Shown: positions 43,919 to 52,894 of the stretch, piece after piece
Numbering within the stretch: the stretch's first letter is position 1
Layout: every line of letters starts with the position of its first letter
DNA from: Marivita sp046591575
GTDB lineage: Bacteria; Pseudomonadota; Alphaproteobacteria; Rhodobacterales; Rhodobacteraceae
Length of the DNA stretch: 64,000 nucleotides
NCBI RefSeq assembly: GCF_046591575.1
Contig: NZ_JBIQWA010000003.1
Span: forward strand, 482,057-546,056
Direction of reading: 5' to 3'
The notes under the pieces: generated by a model
What the model was told of the DNA's origin: nothing
Databases searched by the model: none
The model's input: the letters and a program-made list of their open reading frames with translations, nothing else
Program-made: the position numbers and the translations under genes

Positions 43919-44902
43919 CTAAGACAGCTCTTCGGCAAAATGGCAGGCTGACCGGCTCTCGCCTACATTGCGCAAATCAGGCCGGGTGGTACGACAGATG
44001 TCCTGGGCAAAGGGGCAGCGCGGGTGATAGGCGCAGCCTTTGGGCGGATTGATCGGATCGGGGATTTCACCAATCGGCGGATCGGTCTCACGCCCGAACC
44101 CATCCAGTTTCGGGGCGGCCTCAAGCAGCATCTGGGTGTAGGGATGGCGCGGCGTGGTGAACAGAACGTCCGGCGCGGCTTCCTCGACCAGACGGCCCAG
44201 ATACAGCACACCGATCCGGTCGGCCATGTGGCGCACAACGGTTAAATCATGGCTGATAAACAGAAATGTCAGACCCAGATTGGCCTTGAGATCCGACATC
44301 AGGTTCAGAACCTGCGCCTGAACGCTGACATCCAGGGCCGATGTCGGTTCGTCGCAGACGATGAACCGTGGATTGGAGGACAGCGCACGCGCGATACACA
44401 GGCGCTGTCGTTGTCCGCCCGAAAATTCATGCGGGAATTTGTCTGCATCATCGGCGGACAACCCCACCTGTTCAAGCAGCCGGTGCGCCAGGCCTGTCGT
44501 ATCGCCTCCGCGTGCGGCCACAGGTTCGGTGATGATGTTGCGCACCCGCCAGCGTGGATTGAGGCTTGCAAAGGGGTCCTGAAACACCATCTGAATCTTC
44601 TCGCGGGCGGCATCCATTGCCTTGGCCGATGTTTCGCGCGACAGGTCTATGCCGTCGATGGTCACAGAGCCTTCGGTGGGGGCCAAAAGCCCGACCATCA
44701 TTTTGCCGATGGTCGATTTGCCCGATCCGCTTTCGCCCACCAACGCATAGGTTTCGCGTTCCGGGATATCGAACGACACGTCCGACACCGCTGTCAGAAT
44801 GCTTTTGGGCAGACGTTCCACCACCCGGTTGAGCCACGGTTTGGAGACATCGAATTTGCGCGTCAGGTTGCGCACTGACACCATCACAGGCTTGTCTGAC
44901 AT
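43919..44902 (-). CDS. dipeptide-type ABC transporter ATPase 2 (DppF/OppF type)
   Basis: The 327-residue ATPase shows Walker A GESGSGKST, signature SGGQRQR, Walker B FIVCDEP, H-loop SHD, and the C-terminal cysteine segment (NPPKGCAYHPRCPFAQDIC). It starts in TGATG with the previous stop (one-base overlap) and completes the second peptide-type transporter. Confidence 0.92.
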   Translation of the reverse strand: MSDKPVMVSVRNLTRKFDVSKPWLNRVVERLPKSILTAVSDVSFDIPERETYALVGESGSGKSTIGKMMVGLLAPTEGSVTIDGIDLSRETSAKAMDAAREKIQMVFQDPFASLNPRWRVRNIITEPVAARGGDTTGLAHRLLEQVGLSADDADKFPHEFSGGQRQRLCIARALSSNPRFIVCDEPTSALDVSVQAQVLNLMSDLKANLGLTFLFISHDLTVVRHMADRIGVLYLGRLVEEAAPDVLFTTPRHPYTQMLLEAAPKLDGFGRETDPPIGEIPDPINPPKGCAYHPRCPFAQDICRTTRPDLRNVGESRSACHFAEELS

Positions 44903-45897
44903 CAGGCGGTTTCCTTGGCTTGCATCGGCGTCTCGACCGGGAACCAGCAGGCAGCGCGGCCCTCATCAGCGGCAAGCGTCGGTGCAGGGTCGCGGCGGCA
45001 GCGGTCTTGCGCGCGGTCGCAGCGCGGATGAAACGCGCATCCTTGCGGCAAGGCACCAAGCCGCGGCATGTTTCCGGGGATCTGACGCAACCGGGTTTGC
45101 CCCATCGAGGCAAGCGGGGCCGACCCCATCAGCCCTTCGGTATAGGGATGGCGCGGCTGCAACAGCACCTGCCGCACCGGCCCCAGTTCGGCGGTCCGCC
45201 CGGCATACATCACCGCAACCTTGTCGGCGGTTTCCGCAATGACCCCCATGTCATGCGTGACCAGCATCACCGCCGTGCCCCGTTCGCGGCACAAACGGCG
45301 CAGCAGGGCAATGATCTGGGCCTGCACACTGACATCAAGCGCCGTCGTCGGCTCGTCGGCAATCACCAGCGACGGCTCGGCGCAGAGCGCAAGCGCAATC
45401 ACCACGCGCTGCCGCATGCCGCCGGAAAAGGCGTGTGGATAGCTGTCGATCCGGTCCCGCGCGCCGGGGATGCCCACCTCTTCCAGTGCCTGAATGGCGC
45501 GCTCCTGCGCCTCGGTCTGGGTGATATCAAGATGTTCGCGCATCGTTTCAATCAGCTGTTCACCCACGGTCAAAAGCGGATTGAGGCTGGTCAGCGGATC
45601 CTGGAACACCATGCCGATGCCGGTGCCACGCACCTTGCGCATCTCGACCGGTGTCAGCGTGTCGATCCGCTGACCGTTCAGATACACCTCGCCCGACGCA
45701 ATATGCGCGGGCCGGTCCAACAGCCCGATCACCGCGTTGCCGGTCATGGATTTACCGGCACCAGATTCCCCCACCACGCCAAGGATCTCGCCCCGCGCGA
45801 TGTCAAAGCTGACATCGTCCACCGGGCGCAGCACCGCGTGGCGCGTCGGGATTTCGACAACCAGATTTCGAACGGACAAAACAGGAGTGTCGGTCAT
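44902..45897 (-). CDS. dipeptide-type ABC transporter ATPase 1 (DppD/OppD type)
   Basis: The 331-residue ATPase has Walker A GESGAGKS, signature FSGGMRQR, Walker B LVIADEP, the H-loop THD and the terminal Cys motif (PQGCAFHPRCDRAQDRC). ATG 45897 overlaps the permease stop by four bases, which is why I reject the longer upstream extension of this frame. Confidence 0.93.
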   Translation of the reverse strand: MTDTPVLSVRNLVVEIPTRHAVLRPVDDVSFDIARGEILGVVGESGAGKSMTGNAVIGLLDRPAHIASGEVYLNGQRIDTLTPVEMRKVRGTGIGMVFQDPLTSLNPLLTVGEQLIETMREHLDITQTEAQERAIQALEEVGIPGARDRIDSYPHAFSGGMRQRVVIALALCAEPSLVIADEPTTALDVSVQAQIIALLRRLCRERGTAVMLVTHDMGVIAETADKVAVMYAGRTAELGPVRQVLLQPRHPYTEGLMGSAPLASMGQTRLRQIPGNMPRLGALPQGCAFHPRCDRAQDRCRRDPAPTLAADEGRAACWFPVETPMQAKETA

Positions 45898-46850
45898 TTC
45901 AGCCTCGGATTCAAAGCATCGCGCAACCAGTCGCCCAGCAGGTTCACACTCAGCGCCAGCAGCAAAAGCGTCACGGCAGGAAAGAACAAAATCCACCACT
46001 CACCAGAAAACAGAAACCCCTGCCCGATGCGGATCAGCGTGCCAAGGCTGGGCTGTGTGGGCGGTGCGCCAACCCCCAGGAAAGACAGCGTCGCCTCGGC
46101 GATAATGGCCAAAGCAAGCGAGATCGTCGCAATCACCAGAACCGGCGACAGCACATTGGGCAGGATGTGACGCAGCATGATTGCGGCTTTGCTGCGTCCG
46201 ATCAGACGGGCCGCCTGCACATATTCCTTGTTCTTTTCCACCAAAGTGGCCCCGCGCACCACGCGGGCAAACTGAACCCAATCCGATAAACCAATGGCAA
46301 CGATCAGAACCCAGATCGCCATCTGGTCGCGATATTCAACCGGTGTGATCCCCTTGGCGATGCCAAAGATCAACATCGCGACCAGAATGGCGGGAAAGGT
46401 CAGCTGCACATCGGCAGCACGCATGATGATGGTTTCGGTCCATCCGCCCAGATAGCCCGCCAGCAGCCCCAAAGTGACCCCAAGCGTCATCGCGAACAAA
46501 ACCGCGGCAAAGCCCACAAACAGCGAAATGCGCATGCCGTACAGAATGGTCGAGAACACGTCCCGGCCCTGATCGTCAGTGCCCATCCAGAACACTTCGC
46601 CGCTGAACATGTTGGGCTCCATCGGCGGGGTAAAGCCATTCATCAGGTTCAGCGATCCCGGATCGAACGGATTGTAAGGTGCCACAAGCGGGGCAAAAAC
46701 CGCGCCCAGAACCAGGGTCATCATCACAATGAACGACACCACGGCCACCGGAGAGCGGCGGAATTTCCACGCGAAATCGGAGTGCCATGCGGCCGAAAAG
46801 CGCGACAGGCGCGCGCGGGTCGATGCGGGCGGCGGCGTAGTGTCGACCAT
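45894..46850 (-). CDS. dipeptide-type ABC transporter permease (DppC type)
   Basis: This 318-residue inner-membrane protein has the DppC/OppC features: an N-terminal cytoplasmic tail, 'WMGTDDQGRDVFSTILYGMRISLFVGFAAVLFAMTLGV', and an EAA loop in 'LIGRSKAAIMLRHILPNVLSPVLVIATISLALAIIAEATLSFLGVG'. Here, unlike in the cluster at 28-33 kb, permease and ATPase are separate genes. Confidence 0.93.
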   Translation of the reverse strand: MVDTTPPPASTRARLSRFSAAWHSDFAWKFRRSPVAVVSFIVMMTLVLGAVFAPLVAPYNPFDPGSLNLMNGFTPPMEPNMFSGEVFWMGTDDQGRDVFSTILYGMRISLFVGFAAVLFAMTLGVTLGLLAGYLGGWTETIIMRAADVQLTFPAILVAMLIFGIAKGITPVEYRDQMAIWVLIVAIGLSDWVQFARVVRGATLVEKNKEYVQAARLIGRSKAAIMLRHILPNVLSPVLVIATISLALAIIAEATLSFLGVGAPPTQPSLGTLIRIGQGFLFSGEWWILFFPAVTLLLLALSVNLLGDWLRDALNPRLK

Positions 46851-46852
46851 GG

Positions 46853-47833
46853 CTAATGTCCTTTCGTGCCATCGACGCGCAACCGCGGATCAATGACAAA
46901 ATACAGCAGATCAACGATCAGGTTGATGCCGACAAACATGACGGAAATCATCATCAGATAAGCGGCCATCACCGGGATATCGACAAACTGGATCGCATTG
47001 ATGAACAGCAATCCAACGCCCGGCCATTGAAACACCGTCTCGGTGATGATAGCAAACGCGATGATCGAGCCAAGCTGCAGACCCGTCACCGTGATCACCG
47101 GCACCAATGTGTTTTTCAACGCATGACGGAAATTGACCGCGCGTTCCGACAAGCCACGGGCCCGGGCAAAGCGGATGTAATCCTGCCGCAGCACTTCCAG
47201 CATCTCGGATCGCACCAGCCGCATGATCAACGTCATCTGATACAGGCCCAGCGTGATCGACGGCAGGATCAGCGCCTTCAGCCCGCTTTCGGTCAGAAAG
47301 CCAGTGCTCCAGCCTCCGATCTTGACGGTGTCTCCACGTCCGAAACTGGGCAGCAGATCCAGCTCAACCGAAAACACCCAGATCAGCAGAATACCAATCA
47401 GGAAGGTCGGCAATGACACCCCGACAAGCGACAGCGTCATGATGATGTTCGAGCCCACCCCATTGCGACGGATGGCGGTGAAAACGCCAAAACCGATCCC
47501 GAAAACCATGGCAAAAACGCCCGACACAAAGGCCAGCTCCAGCGTGGCAGGCAGGCGTTCCGCAATGATCTGGGACACTTCGCGCCCTTGTCGGTAGGAC
47601 AGGCCGAAATTGCCCTGAATGGCGTTGCCCAGGAAGGTCCAGTATTGCACGATAACCGGCTGATCCAGCCCCATCTGTTCGCGCAGGCGATCCACATCGG
47701 CCTGCGTGCGTTCCTGGCCCAGCATGTTTTCAACCGGATCACCGACAAAGCTGAACATCGCAAACGCGACAAGGCCCACGATCAGCAAGACAAGAACAGA
47801 TTGGAAAACGCGCCTGAGGATAAAGGCAATCAT
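46853..47833 (-). CDS. dipeptide-type ABC transporter permease (DppB type)
   Basis: The 326-residue permease has the DppB order: an N-terminal helix, 'VDRLREQMGLDQPVIVQYWTFLGNAIQGNFGLSYRQGREV', and the EAA-loop 'LSERAVNFRHALKNTLVPVITVTGLQLGSIIAFAIITETVFQWPG'. It begins at ATG 47833, 108 bases after the binding-protein gene; a strong hairpin lies in that gap. Confidence 0.93.
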   Translation of the reverse strand: MIAFILRRVFQSVLVLLIVGLVAFAMFSFVGDPVENMLGQERTQADVDRLREQMGLDQPVIVQYWTFLGNAIQGNFGLSYRQGREVSQIIAERLPATLELAFVSGVFAMVFGIGFGVFTAIRRNGVGSNIIMTLSLVGVSLPTFLIGILLIWVFSVELDLLPSFGRGDTVKIGGWSTGFLTESGLKALILPSITLGLYQMTLIMRLVRSEMLEVLRQDYIRFARARGLSERAVNFRHALKNTLVPVITVTGLQLGSIIAFAIITETVFQWPGVGLLFINAIQFVDIPVMAAYLMMISVMFVGINLIVDLLYFVIDPRLRVDGTKGH

Positions 47834-47866
47834 GCGGCTTGGCTTTCGATGGTGTCATCTGGATAC

Positions 47867-47888
47867 CACGGGCAGATCCCTGCCCGTG
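47867..47888 (-). terminator. stem-loop between binding protein and permease genes
   Basis: CACGGGCAG (47867-47875) and CTGCCCGTG (47880-47888) form a perfect 9-bp stem with a 4-nt loop. It has no T tract. Such hairpins commonly stabilise the upstream binding-protein mRNA or attenuate the permease mRNA, so the receptor is made in excess. Confidence 0.6.
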
Positions 47889-47941
47889 TCGCACTCATCA
47901 CGGCGGGAAGGCGCGTCACGGCCCCTTCCCTGAAAACCGGA

Positions 47942-49516
47942 TCAATCAAGGGTGAAATATTTCACCTTGACCTGATCGTCGGAGTCCATGGCGGCGCCAA
48001 CCTTGCTGTCCATGGCCCAGTTCAGCACCTGGTGATGGATGGGCAAATAGACCACATCATCCTTCACGATCTGCCACATCTCGGCGATCATCTCGTCGCG
48101 CTTGGCCTGATCGACCTCGGATGCAATGGCCTTGGTCAATTCGTCGATGCGGTCATTGGAATAGCGTGTGCCGTTCCAGGTGCCAAACAGATCCCCCTTG
48201 GTGTGATACAGGAAGTTGAAGATATACTCGGAATCGTAAGACGGCACGCCCCAGCCCAGCATGTAAAAATCGGATTTCAATCCGTTGACCAGCGGGAAAT
48301 GCTGGGCTTTCGGAAGGGCTTCGAGGTTCACATTGACCCCGATCTGCGCCAGCATCCCAACCGAAGCCTGACAGATTGCCTCGTCATTGACATAGCGATC
48401 ATTCGGGCAGTTCAGCGTGATCGAAAACCCGTCCCCGTAACCGGCCTCTTCCATCAGCGCCTTGGCTGCGGCCACATCCCATTCGGGATACTGGTCCAGC
48501 TCTTCGGTCCAGCCATGGACAAATGGCGGTGCAATGATGCCAGCGGGCTGTGACTGTCCGCGCATGACAACCTGTTGAATCGCCTCGCGGTTCAGCGCCA
48601 TGTTCATCGCCTGACGGACCCTGACATCGGTCAACGGATTTTTGCCGTCGACATTGCCGCCCAGCAATTCGTCACTGACATTCAGGCCAAAAAAGATCAC
48701 CCGATTTTGCGGCGCGGTCATCACCTGTTTGCCTTCGGTGGTCTTGATGCGTTCAAGATCCTGGACCGGCACGTCCTGGATAAAATCGACTTCGCCGGAC
48801 AAAAGCGCTGCCATGCGGGTGGCCTGGTTCTGGATCGGCGTGAATTCGATATCGGTAAAGTCCATCGGGAAGTCGTCTTTTCCCCAATAATCCTCGTTGA
48901 TCGTCATAACCGTTTTGACGTCGTTCTCGCGGCTGACCAACTTGTACGGCCCGGTGCCATTGACGTTCTGTGACGCAAAGGTCTCTTCACCGCCCTCGAC
49001 ATCCTGCACGTCCACCACGTTGTTGGCTTCCGCCCAGCCTTTGTCGATCATAAAGATATTGGGCAGCGTCGCGGGCAGAATGGGGTTTGCGCCATCGGTG
49101 GTGATGTTGACTTCATAGTCATTCACCGCCTCGACCGATTTGATCGACGTGATAACGCCTTTCATGTCGCTTTCTTCGGACAGCGCACGTTCAATCGAGA
49201 ACACCACATCCTCGGCGGTGAACTCGGCCCCGTCATGAAACGTCACGCCTTCGCGCAGTTTCAGGTTCCAGACATCCGGATTGTCGGGGCTGACCGACCA
49301 CTCGGTCGCCAGCGACGGCACAAGCGTCCCATCCGGTGCACGCAGGATCAGCGGCTCCATCATCTGATGCATCACCGCAAGCGTCACGCCTTCGTTCTGG
49401 GCGTGCGGATCAAGCGTCAGCGCATCACCGGCGCGCGCCCATTTCAAGGTCTCCGCACTGGCCGCAGCCCCCAAGACCAGCGACATCGCGGTGGCCATCA
49501 ACATTGTCTTTTTCAT
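47942..49516 (-). CDS. ABC transporter substrate-binding protein, peptide type (SBP family 5)
   Basis: The 524-residue periplasmic receptor begins with a signal peptide (MKKTMLMATAMSLVLGAAASAETL). Family 5 features are 'LATEWSVSPDNPDVWNLKLREGVTFHDGAEFTAEDVVFSIERA', 'VRQAMNMALNREAIQQVVM' and 'YPEWDVAAAKALMEEAGYGDGFSITLNCPNDRYVND'. It is the first gene of the second transporter operon and is probably the most highly expressed. The ligand is unknown; the fumarylacetoacetate hydrolase relative at the end of the operon hints at an organic acid-bearing peptide or a keto-acid. Confidence 0.92.
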   Translation of the reverse strand: MKKTMLMATAMSLVLGAAASAETLKWARAGDALTLDPHAQNEGVTLAVMHQMMEPLILRAPDGTLVPSLATEWSVSPDNPDVWNLKLREGVTFHDGAEFTAEDVVFSIERALSEESDMKGVITSIKSVEAVNDYEVNITTDGANPILPATLPNIFMIDKGWAEANNVVDVQDVEGGEETFASQNVNGTGPYKLVSRENDVKTVMTINEDYWGKDDFPMDFTDIEFTPIQNQATRMAALLSGEVDFIQDVPVQDLERIKTTEGKQVMTAPQNRVIFFGLNVSDELLGGNVDGKNPLTDVRVRQAMNMALNREAIQQVVMRGQSQPAGIIAPPFVHGWTEELDQYPEWDVAAAKALMEEAGYGDGFSITLNCPNDRYVNDEAICQASVGMLAQIGVNVNLEALPKAQHFPLVNGLKSDFYMLGWGVPSYDSEYIFNFLYHTKGDLFGTWNGTRYSNDRIDELTKAIASEVDQAKRDEMIAEMWQIVKDDVVYLPIHHQVLNWAMDSKVGAAMDSDDQVKVKYFTLD

Positions 49517-49616
49517 ATCAGAGGTCTCCCTGTTGGTCGTTTTTTATCTGCATGTGTCTGCAGGACAGTCTTTTTGTCTGCCGGATAAAATGACACTCCG
49601 ACAGAGCATGCAAGCC

Positions 49617-49997
49617 TTACGCGTCGTCGCTCTGGCACCATGTCGCGACGTATATATCCCCGCTTGGCGAGGACCGGATTCCGCCACCATCCTTGCGCAA
49701 GATCACAGCTTCCTCAAGACGAATGCCGAAACGATCCGGAACACTTCGCCCTACCTTATTGAAAAGTATAGTTTTTTCAACCATACGCACCTGCGAAGCC
49801 AAGACCGGAAAAGGCGGCACGTGGATTTCAAAGGCCACGTCACACGCGACGCGCGCCCCGGACGCGCCATCTGCCTCATCACCAGTCAGGCGGCACCCGG
49901 GCAGAATTCGCTGGCGCAATCGTCTCTTTAGAGGCAGGGTCAGGTCATGTTGCAAAAACAAACCGTGCCCCTGACCGACATTCGTGTGCCCAAGCAA
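49617..49997 (-). pseudogene. possible M24-peptidase-like C-terminal remnant in a gene-poor interval
   Basis: The 430-bp region 49517-49946 has no clear gene. The minus strand holds a 126-residue open frame whose last third, 'FGIRLEEAVILRKDGGG', resembles the C-terminal metal-binding strand of M24 (creatinase/aminopeptidase P-like) enzymes. The rest shows no recognisable domain and it has no good start, so a decayed fragment is the best guess. The frame overlaps the ParB-like gene and could also be chance. A separate inverted repeat TTGAAAA / TTTTCAA (49759-49765, 49774-49780) also sits here, upstream of the binding-protein gene. Confidence 0.25.
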
Positions 49998-50195
49998 CGC
50001 GCCAAAACGCTTGATCCAGACAAACGCGACACACTTGGCGAGGACATTCTAGAACAAGGCATGACAACCCCCATTCAGGTCCGCACGGATGGGGCCGGGT
50101 TTGTCCTGGTTGAAGGATTGCACCGGCTAGAAGCGATGCGCGCGTTGGGCGAAACCGAGATCGAGGCGTATCTGGTCCGGGCGCGCCTGCACTGA
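49947..50195 (+). CDS. small ParB/sulfiredoxin-fold protein
   Basis: This 82-residue protein has the ParB N-terminal-like fold in miniature: 'VPLTDIRVPKQRAKTLDPDKRDTLGEDILEQGMTTPIQVRTDGAGFVLVEGLHRLEAMRALGETEIEAYLV', with the 'GxHRLEA' motif that in ParB/sulfiredoxin relatives binds nucleotides. It lacks the helix-turn-helix of chromosome-partitioning ParB, so a partition role is unlikely. It is separate from pcaQ, which runs the other way, and its role is unknown. Confidence 0.75.
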   Translation: MLQKQTVPLTDIRVPKQRAKTLDPDKRDTLGEDILEQGMTTPIQVRTDGAGFVLVEGLHRLEAMRALGETEIEAYLVRARLH

Positions 50196-50272
50196 TCGTC
50201 CGCACCACCCACATGCACCAACCGCGCCGACAGCGGCGTTCAGCCAGCAACCGCGTGACGCGCAGGACTGGC

Positions 50273-51202
50273 CTACAAAGACGCCGCATCGCGCCGGTCA
50301 CCGTTGCCGCACAGATCGCTCAGCAACGTCGCAAATGTGCGGGTCGCAACCGACGGCACCTCTTCTGCCCGGCTCATGATGCCCACCGCACCCCGAGTGG
50401 ACGCCATCTCTATCTCAAGCTGCACCAGCCGGCCTTTGACAATGTCATCTGCCACCACACCCTTACTGATGATCCATACCGTGTTGCGGTCGGCCAGTGT
50501 CACAGCCCGGCCAAAGGCGGGCGATGCGGTTTCGATCCGGTTGCGGAAAAGCGGAACGCCCCTGGCGATCAACAGCCGCGCCACCAACGGTCGGATGGCG
50601 GAATCCTTGGGTGGATACAGCACGCGGAACGCCTCAAGATCAGCCGCATCGCGCAGCCCCGTGGCCGGGCTTTCGGGATGCGCCACAACCACCACATCCT
50701 CGGAATAGAGCTGCTGAAAGCTCAATCCGACCATTGTATCCGGCTTGCCCAGACGCCCGACAACCAGATCAAGCCCGCCGCTGCGCAATCGCGTGGTCAA
50801 ATCGTGGTGCGGGCCTTCGTGAACTTCGACACGGGTGTCGGGGCTTTTGGCGGCAAAGGCGCGCACCGCATCGGGCAGCAGGCAGGACGCAACACTTGGC
50901 AAAGCCCCCAGTTTCAACTGCCCCGCCGCGCTGTCTGTGGCGCGCAGGCTGCGCAAACCATGCCGAAGCGCGGCCGTACTTTGTTCGGCAAATTGCAAAA
51001 ACACCTCGCCCTGCGGCGTCAGCGACACCCCTGATCGGCTGCGCTCCAGCACGACCACACCAAGGATGTCCTCCAATTCCTTGAGCGTCTTGGAGATCGC
51101 CGGTTGGGTCAGGTTCAACTGTTCCGCAGCCTGCTTGAAACTGCGCGCGCGGGCAATCGCGCTAAAGGCATCCAGATGGCGAAACTTGATCCGACGGTCC
51201 AC
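50273..51202 (-). CDS. pcaQ: LysR regulator of the pca operon, PcaQ-like
   Basis: The 309-residue LysR protein has 'DRRIKFRHLDAFSAIARARSFKQAAEQLNLTQPAISKTLKELEDILGVVVLER', close to the PcaQ N-terminus (DRRIKFRHL), and a LysR effector domain. It is divergent from pobA with about 94 bases between, the classic arrangement for an activator responding to a beta-ketoadipate pathway intermediate. I use GTG 51202 as start: AAGGA stands 6 nt upstream, whereas the ATG at 51208 follows it immediately, and PcaQ proteins begin at this point. A TGC-N5-GCA repeat (51222-51232) in the intergenic region could be part of its operator. Confidence 0.8.
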   Translation of the reverse strand: MDRRIKFRHLDAFSAIARARSFKQAAEQLNLTQPAISKTLKELEDILGVVVLERSRSGVSLTPQGEVFLQFAEQSTAALRHGLRSLRATDSAAGQLKLGALPSVASCLLPDAVRAFAAKSPDTRVEVHEGPHHDLTTRLRSGGLDLVVGRLGKPDTMVGLSFQQLYSEDVVVVAHPESPATGLRDAADLEAFRVLYPPKDSAIRPLVARLLIARGVPLFRNRIETASPAFGRAVTLADRNTVWIISKGVVADDIVKGRLVQLEIEMASTRGAVGIMSRAEEVPSVATRTFATLLSDLCGNGDRRDAASL

Positions 51203-51296
51203 TTTCATTCCTTTTTGGATATGCAATTCGCACAATATCTCATTTTGAATACCGAAACACATATGCGAAAACCACCCAAACCGTCAGGGGAATGAC

Positions 51297-52466
51297 ATGA
51301 AAACACAGGTCGCCATCATTGGCGGTGGGCCATCGGGGCTGTTGCTGGCGCAGCTTTTGCACAAACACGGGATCGCGTCTGTGGTTCTGGAACGCAAAAC
51401 CAAGGCATATGTGCTGGGCCGCATCCGCGCGGGCGTGCTAGAGCAAGGTCTGGTCAAGCTTATGGAAGAGGCCGGATGCGCCGACCGGCTGCATGCCGAA
51501 GGCTATATTCACGAAGGCACGCTGGTGTCCTATGGCGACGAAATATTCCGCGTGGATTTCACCGAACACACCGGCACCCCGGTGATCGTTTACGGCCAGA
51601 CCGAAGTCACCCGCGATCTGTATGACGCCCGCGATGAGGCCGGTGGCGCAATTGAATTCAACGTCGAAGATGTGGTGATCCACGGGGCCGATACCGACAC
51701 ACCGCATGTGACCTACACCGTCGATGGGACGGCGCAGCGGCTGGACTGCGATTTTATCGCCGGGTGTGATGGGTTTCACGGCGTCAGCCGCCAGTCCATC
51801 CCCCTGGACATGCGCAAGGAATACGAAAAAATCTACCCGTTCGGCTGGCTGGGCATCCTGTCGGAAACACCGCCCGTCAATCACGAACTGATCTATGCCA
51901 ATTCACCGCGGGGCTTTGCCCTGTGTTCAATGCGCAATGAAAACCTCAGCCGCTATTACATCCAGTGCTCGCTCAGTGACACGCCCGAAGACTGGACGGA
52001 TGAGGCGTTCTGGCAAGAGCTTAAGCGCCGCATCCCCTCTGATCAGGCAGACCGCCTTGTCACCGGGCCAAGTATTGAAAAATCCATCGCGCCCTTGCGG
52101 TCTTTCGTCACCGAACCGATGCGCTGGGGCCGGTTGTTCCTGTGCGGGGATGCGGCCCATATTGTTCCTCCGACCGGTGCCAAGGGGCTGAACACTGCTG
52201 CCTCTGACGTGCATTACCTCTATACCGGTCTGCGGGATTACTATGAAAACAACAGCACCGACGGGATCGACAGCTATTCGCAAAAGGCGCTGTCCCGCGT
52301 CTGGAAGGCCGAGCGGTTCAGCTGGTGGTTCTCGTCACTGATGCACACCTATCCGGACCAATCCGAGTTCGATCTGAAAATGCAGGTGGCCGAGATTGAA
52401 TTCCTGCGCTCTAACAAGGCGGCACAGAAATCCATGGCGGAAAACTATGTCGGCCTGCCCTACTGA
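51297..52466 (+). CDS. pobA: 4-hydroxybenzoate 3-monooxygenase
   Basis: The 389-residue FAD enzyme converts 4-hydroxybenzoate, NADPH and O2 to protocatechuate in the cytoplasm. It shows the FAD motif GGGPSG near the N-terminus, the DG motif 'AGCDGFHGVSRQSIP', and 'LFLCGDAAHIVPPTGAKGLNTAASDVHYLYTGL', all matching PobA in length and order. A strong AGGGG lies 6 nt before ATG 51297. It is the first gene of the plus-strand catabolic operon; protocatechuate then enters PcaHG. Confidence 0.94.
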   Translation: MKTQVAIIGGGPSGLLLAQLLHKHGIASVVLERKTKAYVLGRIRAGVLEQGLVKLMEEAGCADRLHAEGYIHEGTLVSYGDEIFRVDFTEHTGTPVIVYGQTEVTRDLYDARDEAGGAIEFNVEDVVIHGADTDTPHVTYTVDGTAQRLDCDFIAGCDGFHGVSRQSIPLDMRKEYEKIYPFGWLGILSETPPVNHELIYANSPRGFALCSMRNENLSRYYIQCSLSDTPEDWTDEAFWQELKRRIPSDQADRLVTGPSIEKSIAPLRSFVTEPMRWGRLFLCGDAAHIVPPTGAKGLNTAASDVHYLYTGLRDYYENNSTDGIDSYSQKALSRVWKAERFSWWFSSLMHTYPDQSEFDLKMQVAEIEFLRSNKAAQKSMAENYVGLPY

Positions 52467-52513
52467 TGCCCGAATGAACCACCGTTCGCTTATACCGCTG
52501 AAGGAGCCTGTCA

Positions 52514-52894
52514 ATGTCTGACCGTTTTGAACAAGGCATGGCCACACGCCGGTCTGTGTTGGGGGATGCCCATGTCGACCGCGCCGAAGCCAACAAAAGC
52601 GCCTTTGATGCCCCGTTTCAGACATTGATCACCGAAAGCGCCTGGGGCACCGTGTGGTCAGACGACACCATCAGCAAGCGCGACCGGTCTTTGCTGACCC
52701 TGGCCTTGCTGGCCGCCACCGGGAATTTCGAAGAAATCCCCATGCATATCCGCGCCACCGCCAATACCGGCGCGACCCCCCAAGACGTCTTGCAGGCCTT
52801 CATGCATGTGGCCATCTACGCAGGTGTGCCCAAAGCCAACCATGCCATCAGACTGGCCAAGCAAACCTATGCCGAGATGGAGGACGCCCCATGA
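52514..52894 (+). CDS. pcaC: 4-carboxymuconolactone decarboxylase
   Basis: The 126-residue enzyme decarboxylates 4-carboxymuconolactone to beta-ketoadipate enol-lactone. 'SKRDRSLLTLALLAATGNFEEIPMHIRATANTGATPQDVLQAFMHVAIYAGVPKANHAIRLA' is the standard CMD/AhpD-like family core. It lies 47 bases after pobA and overlaps pcaH by four bases. It is a free-standing protein, not the pcaD-pcaC fusion found in some bacteria. Confidence 0.92.
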   Translation: MSDRFEQGMATRRSVLGDAHVDRAEANKSAFDAPFQTLITESAWGTVWSDDTISKRDRSLLTLALLAATGNFEEIPMHIRATANTGATPQDVLQAFMHVAIYAGVPKANHAIRLAKQTYAEMEDAP

